Assembly (NCBI GenBank): GCA_002010065.2
Contig: MTMD02000015.1
Location: 1-64,000 of the forward strand
Reading direction: 5' to 3'
Source of the DNA: Candidatus Pyrohabitans jungbluthii
Lineage (GTDB): Archaea; Hydrothermarchaeota; Hydrothermarchaeia; Hydrothermarchaeales; BMS3B
DNA length: 64,000 nucleotides
Shown: piece after piece, positions 43,683 to 55,424 of the stretch
Position numbering within the stretch: the stretch's first letter is position 1
Layout of the letters: each line of letters starts with the position of its first letter
Made by a program: the position numbers and the translations under genes
Notes under the pieces: model-generated
What the model was told of the DNA's origin: nothing
The model's input: only the letters and a program-made list of their open reading frames with translations
The model's database searches: none

Positions 43683-44862
43683 TTACCTTAGCTTCTCAGT
43701 CAAAAATCTCAGTCACCACAAGGTGAGAAGCTTTCTCACACTGCTTGGGGTTATTATTGGAATAATGGCAGTTGTGTCTATGATTTCCATAGGCTCAGGG
43801 ATGAAGGCATCGCTTAAGGAGCAGCTGGAGCAGCTGGGTAGCGATAAGATTTTTATCATTCCCAGGTTAGCCTATGGTACGGCCGCGACCACGCTAACCG
43901 ACGAGGATGCCGACGCGATAGAGCGCGTCGCAGGCGTAGCTTTCGTCTCACCCCTCTACAGCGTCGCAGGCGATGTTGGCTTTCGCAATGAACGCAAGAT
44001 TGTCAAGATATACGGGATTGACCCTGAGAAGGCAGAGGCCACCTTTGGCGGTGGGGCAAGTGGCTACCGCCTGCTAAAGGGGAGGTGGCTTCAGCGGGGG
44101 GACAGGTACAAAGTGGTTATAGGCTATGGCGTCGCCAGCGATGTTTTTTCCAGAGATGTGAATGTGGGCAATACCCTAAAGATTCACGGCGTGAACTTTG
44201 ACGTGGTGGGCGTATTCAAGAAGACTGGCGACCGCGAGAAGGACTATACCATCTACACCAACCTAGACACCATCCGGGAAATCTTCGGCGCCGGAGATAA
44301 GGTTACAATGATAATAGCGAGGATAGATAAGGGTGCAGATATAGACCAGGTGAGGCTGAGGGTAGAGAGGCGCCTGGAGAAAAGGAAGGGTTCAAAGGAG
44401 AACTTCTTTGTTATGACGCAGAAGGAGATTATTGAGCGCGTTGGCGAGGCATACCGCGTTGTGCAGGTGGTGTTTGGCGGCTTGGCTGCGGTTTCGCTTA
44501 TCGTCGGGGCAATAGGCATAGCGAATACCATGATTATGAATGTTACGGAGCGCACCCGGGAAATCGGCATACTCAAGGCTACAGGGGCGAGCAATGCCCA
44601 AGTTATGAAGATTTTTCTGACGGACGCGGCGATTCTGGGCTTGGTTGGCGGGGGTATAGGTGTAGCTCTGGGGTACCTCATTTCACTGGCGATTAACACA
44701 GCGGCGGCACGCTATCTTGGTGAAGGAGTGCTAACCACTTCGGTCTCATTTGAGCTTGTGCTTTTCGCGCTAACCTTCTCCCTTGTTATAGGCGTGGCCG
44801 CGGGTTTATATCCCGCTTACCGTGCGCTTAGGCTTAATCCGGTGGAGGCGCTCCGGGCATGA
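43675..44862 (+). CDS. MacB-type ABC permease, first copy
   Basis: A 395-residue membrane protein with a helix near the N-terminus (21-43), a large extracellular MacB_PCD domain (about 45-250) and three C-terminal FtsX helices (275-390; GLAAVSLIVGAIGIANTMIMNVTERTREIGILKATGAS). It pairs with the second permease to form a heterodimer around the ATPase. It overlaps the next gene by ATGA. Confidence 0.94.
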   Translation: MLDYLSFSVKNLSHHKVRSFLTLLGVIIGIMAVVSMISIGSGMKASLKEQLEQLGSDKIFIIPRLAYGTAATTLTDEDADAIERVAGVAFVSPLYSVAGDVGFRNERKIVKIYGIDPEKAEATFGGGASGYRLLKGRWLQRGDRYKVVIGYGVASDVFSRDVNVGNTLKIHGVNFDVVGVFKKTGDREKDYTIYTNLDTIREIFGAGDKVTMIIARIDKGADIDQVRLRVERRLEKRKGSKENFFVMTQKEIIERVGEAYRVVQVVFGGLAAVSLIVGAIGIANTMIMNVTERTREIGILKATGASNAQVMKIFLTDAAILGLVGGGIGVALGYLISLAINTAAARYLGEGVLTTSVSFELVLFALTFSLVIGVAAGLYPAYRALRLNPVEALRA

Positions 44863-46046
44863 TTGAGGAGCTGAGCTATGCGATTAAGAACATGCAATCT
44901 GCTAAGCTGCGAACCTTTCTAACGGTGCTGGGCATAGTTATAGGCATCGCCATAATCGTGGCAATGGTCTCCATCGGCGAGGGGATGCGCGCCAGCATAA
45001 CTGAGCAACTCGACGCGCTGGGTGGAGATAAGATAATGATAACTCCGCCACAGGCTTTTGCAGCTAGAGGTGCGCCCATGGAGTTCAAACCCTTCGACCA
45101 GGCAGATTTGCGTGCAGTTAAAAGCCTGCCCAATGTGAAGGACGTGCTCCCCATCTTCTACCGCCCGGGCACAATTGAGTACAGGGGGGAGAAGAAGGAG
45201 ATATATGTTATGGGGGTGGAGAGGAAGGGCGCAGACTACTTCAGGCAATTTTACAGCATCCGAGAGGGCAGATATTCTAACGACAACGAGCTGAAAAGTG
45301 TTAACCTGGGCTACCGCGTGGCTGAGAAGTTTTTTGACAAAAAGATACACGTTGGAGAGAGTGTGAAGATAAATCAGCGCCGCTTTGAGGTTGTGGGCAT
45401 CTTTGAGGAAATTGGCAACGCAGAGGACGATTCCAGCGTATACATGCCCCTAAAGGCTGCGCAGGATCTCTACGACGCTGGCGGTGAGATAACAATGCTG
45501 TGGGTTATCGCAGAGAATGAGAATGTGGTGAAAACCCTTGCAAAGAAGATAGAGCGCACGCTTGAGAAGCGGCGCGGGGGTAAGGACTTCGAGGTTTTTA
45601 CTACAGAGCAGCTTGCGGAGCAGATCGCCACGGTGATAACAATAATAACCTTCGTGCTCGGCGGAATAGCGAGCATCTCAATAATCGTGGGTGGAGTTAT
45701 AATAATGAACACCATGCTTACGTCGGTGCTCGAGCGCACCCGTGAAATAGGGGTGATGAAGGCAATTGGTGCCACCGATGGGATGGTTCTAAGGATTTTC
45801 CTTGTGGAGTCAGCGCTTATCGGCGCGCTCGGGGGCAGCATCGGCTTAGCCCTGGGGGCAGTTATTTCCAAGGCTATTGAGTTTGTGGGGCAGGCATACA
45901 TAGGCTCGAGCTTCATAACAGTCATCAACCGGGAGCTTGTGCTTGGCGCGCTCGGGTTTTCCCTTCTAGTGGGAGTGCTCTCTGGCGTTTACCCTGCGTA
46001 CAAGGCGGCTAAGCTCGACCCGATAGAGGCGCTGAGATACGAGTAG
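44859..46046 (+). CDS. MacB-type ABC permease, second copy
   Basis: A paralogue of the preceding permease with the same 395-residue length and layout (N-terminal helix, MacB_PCD, FtsX helices; GVIIMNTMLTSVLERTREIGVMKAIGATDG). Sequence identity is moderate, so the duplication is old. With the CARDB protein and ATPase it makes a four-gene operon likely to export or act on surface proteins, lipids or peptides. Confidence 0.94.
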   Translation: MIEELSYAIKNMQSAKLRTFLTVLGIVIGIAIIVAMVSIGEGMRASITEQLDALGGDKIMITPPQAFAARGAPMEFKPFDQADLRAVKSLPNVKDVLPIFYRPGTIEYRGEKKEIYVMGVERKGADYFRQFYSIREGRYSNDNELKSVNLGYRVAEKFFDKKIHVGESVKINQRRFEVVGIFEEIGNAEDDSSVYMPLKAAQDLYDAGGEITMLWVIAENENVVKTLAKKIERTLEKRRGGKDFEVFTTEQLAEQIATVITIITFVLGGIASISIIVGGVIIMNTMLTSVLERTREIGVMKAIGATDGMVLRIFLVESALIGALGGSIGLALGAVISKAIEFVGQAYIGSSFITVINRELVLGALGFSLLVGVLSGVYPAYKAAKLDPIEALRYE

Positions 46047-46049
46047 CCA

Positions 46050-46182
46050 GGGGAGGGGAATACCCCCCACTCCTTTGGTATACCTCTCCCCCGACGGGGA
46101 TATGAAGGAGAATACGATGGAAACATGGGGGTATTGAAGCGAAGCGGAAATACCGCAATATGACGATCAAACCGTCTGCGGT
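46050..46182. repeat. Hairpin-dense spacer before the prenyltransferase gene
   Basis: A 180-base non-coding spacer with at least three inverted repeats: GGGGAGGGGAATACC (46050-46064) against GGTATACCTCTCCCC (46077-46091), GCGG-AAATA-CCGC (about 46143-46155), and the perfect AAACCG-TCTG-CGGTTT (46167-46182). Shares TGCGGTTTG with the spacer at about 37806. The first may end the ABC operon; the rest look like stacked palindromic elements. Confidence 0.5.
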
Positions 46183-46227
46183 TTGCGCAGAGCAAAATTC
46201 TTAAGCGAGGAGAGCGATGCCTAAGCC

Positions 46228-47079
46228 ATGCTCCGAAAGCTCAGGATTATCCTGGAGATGATAAAGATAGAGCACACTCTCTTTGCCATGCCCTTCCTGT
46301 ACTCCGGTGCTATCTTGGCTGCGCAGGGTTTGCCTGACGCTTGGACGCTCTTCTGGATAACTTTGGGCTTGTTCTCAGCGCGCACGGCTGCAATGTGCTT
46401 GAACCGCTTAATAGATCGCGAGATAGACGCAAAGAATCCCAGGACGGCGGACAGAGCTTTACCTCAGGGATTGGTCTCACCGCGGGAGGTCTGGGCTATC
46501 GTGGCTATTTCTCTAGCTCTGCTCCTCCTCGCGGCGGCGATGCTCAACCCGCTATGTGTCAAGCTTTACCCCCTCGCCGTTGCCATAATCTGGGGTTATC
46601 CGTATATGAAGCGCTTCACCTGGCTAAGCCACCTTGTTCTCGGCTCGGCGCTTGCGATTGCTCCCTTCGGAGCATGGGTGGCAGTGCGCGCAAGCATAGA
46701 CCTTCCTGCGCTTCTTCTCGCGGCGGCGGTAATCTTCTGGGTGGCTGGTTTCGACATAATCTATGCCACGCAGGATGTGGAATTTGACCGTCGCGAAGGG
46801 CTCTTCTCAATTCCAGCGCGGTTCGGCATAGCAAATGCGCTAAAAATCTCCACGCTTTTCCACGGGGCTACACTTTTATTCTTGCTCCTTCTCTACTTCT
46901 TCTCCCCCCTCGGTAGGATTTACCTTTTCGGGTTTGTGATAATGTCCGCGCTTCTCGCCTACGAGCATGCGATAGTAAAACCAGAGAATCTGAAAAAGGT
47001 GGGTGTCGCCTTCTTCAATATAAATGTGCTCTTTAGCATTTGCCTCTTTACTTTCATAACCCTCGACGTTTTCATATAG
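46228..47079 (+). CDS. UbiA-family prenyltransferase (MqnP/UbiA-like)
   Basis: A 283-residue membrane prenyltransferase with about eight helices. The two Asp-rich motifs are NRLIDREIDAKNPRTADRALP and DIIYATQDVEFDRREGLFSIP. This close resemblance to bacterial UbiA and MqnP suggests quinone ring prenylation (menaquinone by the futalosine route) rather than lipid-ether or heme O synthesis. The gene is preceded by a hairpin-rich spacer. Confidence 0.87.
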   Translation: MLRKLRIILEMIKIEHTLFAMPFLYSGAILAAQGLPDAWTLFWITLGLFSARTAAMCLNRLIDREIDAKNPRTADRALPQGLVSPREVWAIVAISLALLLLAAAMLNPLCVKLYPLAVAIIWGYPYMKRFTWLSHLVLGSALAIAPFGAWVAVRASIDLPALLLAAAVIFWVAGFDIIYATQDVEFDRREGLFSIPARFGIANALKISTLFHGATLLFLLLLYFFSPLGRIYLFGFVIMSALLAYEHAIVKPENLKKVGVAFFNINVLFSICLFTFITLDVFI

Positions 47080-47104
47080 ACGTTACCCTCGCCCCACTTA
47101 TAAA

Positions 47105-49072
47105 ATGAAAGTTCTGGGCGTTGACATCCTAGCTGGGTCGCCTCACGCGAAGGTTCAGCCTCGCTATTCTGCGGTGCTCCTGGAGGATGGGAGGATAACC
47201 CTGCGGGAGGAACTAACCCGGGGAAAGCTTCTCAAGCTTATTCGGGAGGTTAAGCCGGACCGCCTCGCAGTGGACAACATCTTTGAACTCTTTCCAAAAA
47301 AGAAGCTCAAACCCTTCTTCTACTCACTGCCCCAGGAAACGCAGGTAGTGCAGGTTACCGGCTCTCCCGGCGAAGCGAAGGCGCTGCACATTGTGGCGAA
47401 GAACCACGGGGTGAAGCTTCGCAGGGACGCCGGTTCAATGGAGGAGGCAGAGGCTTGTGCTTTGCTGGCGTACATGAACATCGGCTGCGTTGTTGAGCTC
47501 TTCGAGAACAAGACCCGCATTGTGGTGAGCAGGGCAAGGAGCCTAACCAGAGGAGGGCAGAGCAAGGACCGCTACCGCAGAAAGGTGCACAACAACATCG
47601 CCATGAGCATCAAGGAGATAAAGGCGAAACTTAAGGAGCTTAAAGTTAGCTATAGCCTGGAAACAGTGCGCGCCGACAGCGGCTATTCGAGGGGCGAGTT
47701 TATTGTGCATGCGCCCCGTTCTGAGCTTAAAGGTATAAAAAGCGCCCGCGGGAGCGATGTTCAGATTAAAGTAACCCCTGTGGAAAAAGAGAGGTTCACC
47801 TTCACACCACTGGGGGCTGAGAAGGCTACTGTAATCTTCGGCGTTGACCCCGGCACAACGACTGCGATAGCCGCGATTAGCTTGGAGGGTAAGCTCCTCG
47901 AGGTTGTGAGCGCTCGCGATTTCTCGTTACATGAATCACTCCTGCTCGCTTCGAAATATAAAGCCGTAGCCATCGTAGCCAGCGATGTCTCGCCGGCACC
48001 GCGCTTTGTGGAAAAGGTGGCGTCAAAACTCAATGCCACGCTTTTCACCCCCTCCCAGTCCCTTGCAGTTGAGGAGAAGATTAGGTTAGTGGAGGAGAAG
48101 TTTGGTAAGGAGGCGTACCGCAATCCCCACGAGCGTGACGCCATCGCGGCTGCGCTGAAGGCGTACAACGCTGTGAAAAGCAAGCTTGAAAACATAGACC
48201 GGCGCCTGCAGAGCGTCAACGCATGGCACCTGCGCGACGAGGTCAGGTTAGCGGTGCTTCGCGGGGAAAGCCTGGACAGTGTGCTCAGAAGGCTGCTTAG
48301 GGTTGAGGAGCCTGAAGAGGAGGAAGAAGAGGAGAAGCTGGAGAGCATACCCAACGAGTACAGGGGGATAATTAAGAGGCTGAGAAACGACCTCAAGCTA
48401 CTGAGAGAGGAACTTGAGGAAAGGCAGCGGGTGATTGAGCGGAAGGAGCGCGCTATAGCCACGCTAAAGCGCAGGCTGCGCGAGGCACTGGCGAAAGAGC
48501 GCAGAGAGGTGCTCAGGGAGGAAGAGATACGCCGCAGAGAGCGTGCAATTGCTGAACTCAGAAAGAAGCTGGACGAGGCGATGAGGGAAAACGCCATGCT
48601 CAGGCGCAGGCTTGAGAAGCTGAAGCAGGAGATGGAGCTAAAAGCTCAGGCAGATTTAGAGGTGGTGAAGGTTATACAGAAATTTACACGGGAAGAGGTA
48701 CTCGCGGCGAAGGAAAAGCTCCGCCTCAGCGAAGGGGATGTGGTTTACATCGCCGATACGAGCGGCGCTGGCAAGAGCGCCGCGGAAGAGCTTGCCCTGC
48801 TCAAGCCGCGAGCAATAATCGCAGACATGCAAAGAGCCTCTCACCTCGCGAGAGAGGCCCTTGAAAGCGTGGTAATACTCGAGCCAGAGGAGATAAACCT
48901 CAAGCGCGTTGCTGACTTCGCGGTTGTTGAGAAGCATGCGCTAGAGGAGTTAATACAGAAGAAGAAGGCAAAGCTTGAGGTGGAGCAGGCGGCGAAGCGT
49001 CAGGCGTGGCTGGAGAAGCTCATCGCGGACTATCGTGCCGAGAGGGAGCTGCTCCTGAAGAAGAGGAATTAG
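47105..49072 (+). CDS. DUF460 RNase H-like protein
   Basis: A 655-residue archaeal protein (COG2433 group). An N-terminal part (1-90, KVLGVDILAGSP) and a RuvC/RNase H-like domain (about 235-370, IFGVDPGTTTAIAAISLEGKLL) are followed by a coiled coil (about 415-520) and a C-terminal domain (525-655). The first D of VDPGTTT is the expected metal ligand. A role in nucleic-acid metabolism is predicted but untested. ATG 47105 follows CACTTATAAA, nearly leaderless. Confidence 0.88.
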   Translation: MKVLGVDILAGSPHAKVQPRYSAVLLEDGRITLREELTRGKLLKLIREVKPDRLAVDNIFELFPKKKLKPFFYSLPQETQVVQVTGSPGEAKALHIVAKNHGVKLRRDAGSMEEAEACALLAYMNIGCVVELFENKTRIVVSRARSLTRGGQSKDRYRRKVHNNIAMSIKEIKAKLKELKVSYSLETVRADSGYSRGEFIVHAPRSELKGIKSARGSDVQIKVTPVEKERFTFTPLGAEKATVIFGVDPGTTTAIAAISLEGKLLEVVSARDFSLHESLLLASKYKAVAIVASDVSPAPRFVEKVASKLNATLFTPSQSLAVEEKIRLVEEKFGKEAYRNPHERDAIAAALKAYNAVKSKLENIDRRLQSVNAWHLRDEVRLAVLRGESLDSVLRRLLRVEEPEEEEEEEKLESIPNEYRGIIKRLRNDLKLLREELEERQRVIERKERAIATLKRRLREALAKERREVLREEEIRRRERAIAELRKKLDEAMRENAMLRRRLEKLKQEMELKAQADLEVVKVIQKFTREEVLAAKEKLRLSEGDVVYIADTSGAGKSAAEELALLKPRAIIADMQRASHLAREALESVVILEPEEINLKRVADFAVVEKHALEELIQKKKAKLEVEQAAKRQAWLEKLIADYRAERELLLKKRN

Positions 49073-49115
49073 AAAGTTTTAATACCTCAGCGGCGAAGGT
49101 TTAGCAGGTGGTACA

Positions 49116-50291
49116 ATGCTTTCGGACAGAATTAATAGGGTTAAGCCCTCTGCAACTCTTGAAATAACGGCCAAGGCAAAGGCGTTACGCGCGCAGGGAA
49201 GGGAGATTATAAACTTCGGCGCGGGCGAACCTGATTTTGACACGCCGGAGCACATCAAGGAAGCGCTCCGTAAAGCCCTGGATGAGGGTTTCATCTACTA
49301 TACGCCAGCCGCAGGCATACCCGAGCTTCGCGAAGCTGTGGCAGAGAAACTGGAGAGGGAGAATAAAATAAGCTATGATCCCGAGGGGGAGGTGGTCATC
49401 ACACCTGGAGCGAAGATGGCGCTTTATGCTGCAATAATGGCGCTGGTGAACCCAGGGGATGAGGTGGTGATTCCCTCGCCCTGGTGGGTATCCTACGTGC
49501 CCATGGTGCAGCTCGCAGACGGCAAACCTGTGTTTGTTCCCACCTATGAAGAAGACGAGTTCCGCCTTCTCAGCGATGCAGTGGCTGAGAAGGTTACCCG
49601 AAAGACCAAGCTCCTCATTCTTAATTCGCCAAACAACCCCACGGGGGCGGTGCTGAGCAGAGAGGATTTGAAGGGCATCGCCGAAGTGTGCGAGGACCAT
49701 GATATCTTCATCATCTCCGACGAGATATACGAGTACATAATTTACGACGACGCTGAGCATGTAAGCATCGCCAGCTTGGGCAACATGAAGGAGCGCGTGG
49801 TTACTGTGAATGGGCTTTCAAAGGCGTATTCAATGACGGGCTGGAGAGTTGGCTATGCCGCAGGCCCCAGAGAAGTGATAAAGGCGATGACACGTTTGCA
49901 GGCGCACAGCGTGAGCAACGTCACAAGCTTTGTGCAGAAGGCGGCGGTAGCGGCGCTGCGCGGTCCCAGCGATGAGGTTGAGCGCATGGTTAAAGCGTTT
50001 GATGAGCGGCGACGCTACATAGTTAGTGAGCTGAGAAGCATCCCCGGCGTTAGCTGCGTAATGCCACGGGGAGCCTTCTACGCCTTCGCCAACTTCTCAG
50101 CTTATGAGAAGGACTCCTTCAAGCTGGCAAACTACCTTCTGGAGGAGGCTGGCGTTGCCGTGGTGCCGGGAGCGGCGTTTGGGGAAGAGGGCGAAGGCTA
50201 CATAAGGCTGAGCTATGCCACCAGCATGGAAAACATCAAGGCTGGGATGGAGAGGATAAGAGAAGCTATGGAGAGGTACCCCCGAGCTTAA
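49116..50291 (+). CDS. Aspartate aminotransferase family (class I/II)
   Basis: A 391-residue PLP aminotransferase of the AspC-like subgroup Igamma. The PLP lysine is in NGLSKAYSMTGWRVGYAAG; NSPNNPTGAVLSRE and FGAGEPDFDTP are clear. Substrate (aspartate, tyrosine or aromatic) cannot be fixed by sequence alone. ATG 49116 follows a GCAGGTGG site. Four bases of its end overlap the convergent TlyA-like gene. Confidence 0.94.
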   Translation: MLSDRINRVKPSATLEITAKAKALRAQGREIINFGAGEPDFDTPEHIKEALRKALDEGFIYYTPAAGIPELREAVAEKLERENKISYDPEGEVVITPGAKMALYAAIMALVNPGDEVVIPSPWWVSYVPMVQLADGKPVFVPTYEEDEFRLLSDAVAEKVTRKTKLLILNSPNNPTGAVLSREDLKGIAEVCEDHDIFIISDEIYEYIIYDDAEHVSIASLGNMKERVVTVNGLSKAYSMTGWRVGYAAGPREVIKAMTRLQAHSVSNVTSFVQKAAVAALRGPSDEVERMVKAFDERRRYIVSELRSIPGVSCVMPRGAFYAFANFSAYEKDSFKLANYLLEEAGVAVVPGAAFGEEGEGYIRLSYATSMENIKAGMERIREAMERYPRA

Positions 50292-50926
50292 ATTTTAACC
50301 AGCAGGTAATACCTCTCCTGCTTCTCCTCAGCATCCTTAACCTTGAGTATTTTTAAACCCTCGCCAGCGAAGTCCGGCTCTTCCTGGGCTAAGCCCGTCT
50401 TCGCAACGAAGAGCACCTTCCCGTGCCTCTTCAGCTTGGGCAGGAAGCGTTTTAGCGCTTTAAAGGAAGCCTCCGCCTCAAGGGTCAGGTCGTGGAGGAT
50501 AAGGTCTGCTTCCGGTAGCTGGGAAACGTCGAAAATGAAGGCATCGGCTATAAAAACCCTCACATTGTCCCTCTCAGCCTCAATATCACGCAGCTCCTTC
50601 TCAAACTCGCCGCTCACCTCAATGCCGTATACCTCTGAGGCGTACTCGCTTGCATAAAGCAGAAAACCCCCGGCGCTGCTCCCTATGTCTAAGACAACCC
50701 CCGCCCCCTTAACAAAACCCCACTCCTTATCAAGCTCCGCAAGCTTCCAGTAGCCTCGTGGTTTCTCTTCAGCGAGCACCTCTATGCTTGCGTCTGGGTT
50801 CACATCCTTCGCGGGCTTTGTTATGCGCTCCCCAGCCACGAGAACAAAGCCACGCCTTATTGCTTCCTTTGCCTTCTCTCGTGTAGAAAAGTACCCCCTC
50901 GCCACAAGGAGTTTATCCAGACGCAT
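50288..50926 (-). CDS. TlyA-like rRNA methyltransferase (S4 + FtsJ)
   Basis: A 212-residue protein with an S4 RNA-binding domain (1-60, MRLDKLLVARGYFSTREKAKEAI) fused to an FtsJ/RrmJ-like methyltransferase (VVLDIGSSAGGFLLYA at about 76). It probably 2'-O-methylates rRNA; a hemolysin label used for TlyA is historical. Convergent with the aminotransferase and co-directional with the alanine dehydrogenase-like gene one base upstream. Confidence 0.9.
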   Translation of the reverse strand: MRLDKLLVARGYFSTREKAKEAIRRGFVLVAGERITKPAKDVNPDASIEVLAEEKPRGYWKLAELDKEWGFVKGAGVVLDIGSSAGGFLLYASEYASEVYGIEVSGEFEKELRDIEAERDNVRVFIADAFIFDVSQLPEADLILHDLTLEAEASFKALKRFLPKLKRHGKVLFVAKTGLAQEEPDFAGEGLKILKVKDAEEKQERYYLLVKI

Positions 50927-50927
50927 A

Positions 50928-53782
<2,855 letters not shown>

Positions 53783-53783
53783 A

Positions 53784-54185
53784 ATGCGCGTGATTGGTTT
53801 CCTCAAGTTTTACCTGATTCTCATCACCCTGCTCTTCCTAGGGATGAGCTTCTTCAACCTTAGCCTTGAGCAGAAGCTTCTGCTATTTCTCATAACCTCG
53901 CTGCTCTCCCCAACGCTCTTCAGGGAACTGCTCAACCTGCGGGGGATACGTAAGGGCGACATGGTGCTCGTTTCCTACTCGCACAAAAGCGAGTTTGGCA
54001 CACTGCTGCGGAAGGAGCTAGGTAAGGCGCTGACCTCTGGAAGGGTGGGGGAAGTGATTGAGGTGGAGCTTGCGGACAAGCTGGCAAAGGGAGAGGTTCG
54101 CAGCGTTGGCGGCTTTATTTTCCCTCCTGAGGTTAGCCTTCTCTACTATGAGGAGATACCCACAAAAAGGGGGGGATGGCTCTGA
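53784..54185 (+). CDS. Small membrane protein of unknown function
   Basis: A 133-residue protein: two hydrophobic helices (about 5-25, 29-50) then a soluble tail (about 60-133, DMVLVSYSHKSEFGTLLRKEL ...). I recognise no family. The ATG starts one base after traB and its end overlaps the protease gene by ten bases, so a functional tie to either is likely. Confidence 0.75.
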   Translation: MRVIGFLKFYLILITLLFLGMSFFNLSLEQKLLLFLITSLLSPTLFRELLNLRGIRKGDMVLVSYSHKSEFGTLLRKELGKALTSGRVGEVIEVELADKLAKGEVRSVGGFIFPPEVSLLYYEEIPTKRGGWL

Positions 54186-54730
54186 ATCTAGTGTTCACCA
54201 CGAGAGAGGTAAAGGAGCTGATAATCTCCGCCATCGTTATCGCCTTTGTGTTCGCCTACCACTTCGTGGGTGGAATCCCCAGTTTAAGTCTGGTGGGGGT
54301 CTCTCTCATAGCGGTGAGCACAGGCTTTGTTTTCCATGAGCTTGCCCACAAGGTTACGGCGCAGCGCTTTGGATGCTGGGCAGAGTATCGCATGTGGGAG
54401 CTCGGCTTAATAGGCGCCTTTTTCCTAGTCGTCGTGACTGGATGGCTCTTCATAGCACCTGGTGCGGTTTACATAATGCCTGGTTACTTCGGCATCTCCC
54501 GACGCGAGGACGGCATAATCTCAGCCTCTGGCGCAACTGCCAACATAGCCCTCGCCATACTATTCCTGCTCATAGGCTTCAACTTCGGCGCTGCGATTAA
54601 CGCCTGGCTTGCGCTCTTCAACATGATACCCTTCCCACCTTTGGACGGCTCCAAGGTTATACGCTGGAACTTCGCTGTTTGGGGTGCGCTCGTGGCTGTT
54701 GCCCTACTGCTCCTCAGCATCTCCTATTAA
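54176..54730 (+). CDS. Site-2-type zinc metalloprotease (M50 family)
   Basis: A 184-residue integral membrane protease. The zinc site is H54-E55-x2-H58 (FHELAHK), with the third ligand Asp in MIPFPPLDGSK near residue 150. About five hydrophobic helices; a compact member without PDZ or CBS domain. It would cleave membrane helices. It overlaps the small membrane protein gene ahead of it. Confidence 0.9.
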   Translation: MALNLVFTTREVKELIISAIVIAFVFAYHFVGGIPSLSLVGVSLIAVSTGFVFHELAHKVTAQRFGCWAEYRMWELGLIGAFFLVVVTGWLFIAPGAVYIMPGYFGISRREDGIISASGATANIALAILFLLIGFNFGAAINAWLALFNMIPFPPLDGSKVIRWNFAVWGALVAVALLLLSISY

Positions 54731-54731
54731 A

Positions 54732-55415
54732 CTACTCCTCCCCCAGGTTAGCCTCATACACCAGGCGGCGCATCTCCTGTATCTCTTCGTTAGTGGGTAT
54801 CTCCTCGGGGCATACCTCTCTGCACGTGCCACAGGTGGTGCACAGGTAGAGACCCTCCTCCACCGCTATAGCCAGGCGATCTAGGTTATCCCGGGGGTCG
54901 TGCACAAAGCGCGCTATAATCCTGAAGAGCATTGGCCCAGCAAACTCCTTGCTGTGAGTATGCGAAGGACATGAGCTCATGCAGGAGCTGCACTCTATGC
55001 AGCTCTTGAGCTTATCCAGCCTTTTAAGGTCCTTCGCAAGGAGCCTCTCTATCCTCGCCTCTCTCTTTTTGCCTCTGTGCAGGTATGGGCGGAGAGACCT
55101 TATCCTCGGGTAGCTCTTCTGTGTGGCTACGACAAGATCCTTTATCACAGGGAAGTTCCTCAACGGCTCAAGGAGCATGCCCTCTTCTACGTCAGTTCTA
55201 CACGCGAGCACGGGTTTACGGTTCGCAAGCACCGCGCAGGAACCGCATTGTCCAGCCCTGCAGGAGCTTCTGTAAGCGATGTTTGCACCATAACGCTCGT
55301 TGATCTGCTGCAGGGCGTCGATTATCTTCATGTGGGGATGATGCTCTACCACATAACTCTCATACCGCGGCTCATCCTCGGTTTGTGGATTATATCTAAA
55401 AACTGTGATCTTCAT
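54732..55415 (-). CDS. Fumarate reductase/succinate dehydrogenase-like iron-sulfur subunit
   Basis: A 227-residue electron-transfer subunit. A [2Fe-2S] site is formed by C52, C57, C60 and C72; the C-terminal domain has C139-x2-C142-x2-C145-x3-C149 and C192-x2-C195-x2-C198-x3-C202, both complete four-Cys ferredoxin motifs. Classical SdhB/FrdB carries C-x5-C for a [3Fe-4S] cluster there, so this one is closer to HdrC/TfrB-like subunits. No HdrB-type CCG domain follows. ATG 55415 is set by GAGGG. Follows the flavoprotein gene by nine bases. Confidence 0.9.
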   Translation of the reverse strand: MKITVFRYNPQTEDEPRYESYVVEHHPHMKIIDALQQINERYGANIAYRSSCRAGQCGSCAVLANRKPVLACRTDVEEGMLLEPLRNFPVIKDLVVATQKSYPRIRSLRPYLHRGKKREARIERLLAKDLKRLDKLKSCIECSSCMSSCPSHTHSKEFAGPMLFRIIARFVHDPRDNLDRLAIAVEEGLYLCTTCGTCREVCPEEIPTNEEIQEMRRLVYEANLGEE

Positions 55416-55424
55416 TCTCAACCC

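Noticed and set aside
47761-48597. Serine/leucine-rich minus-strand frame opposite DUF460
   Set aside because: Ser-rich shadow of a Glu/Arg/Lys-rich coiled coil on the real strand.
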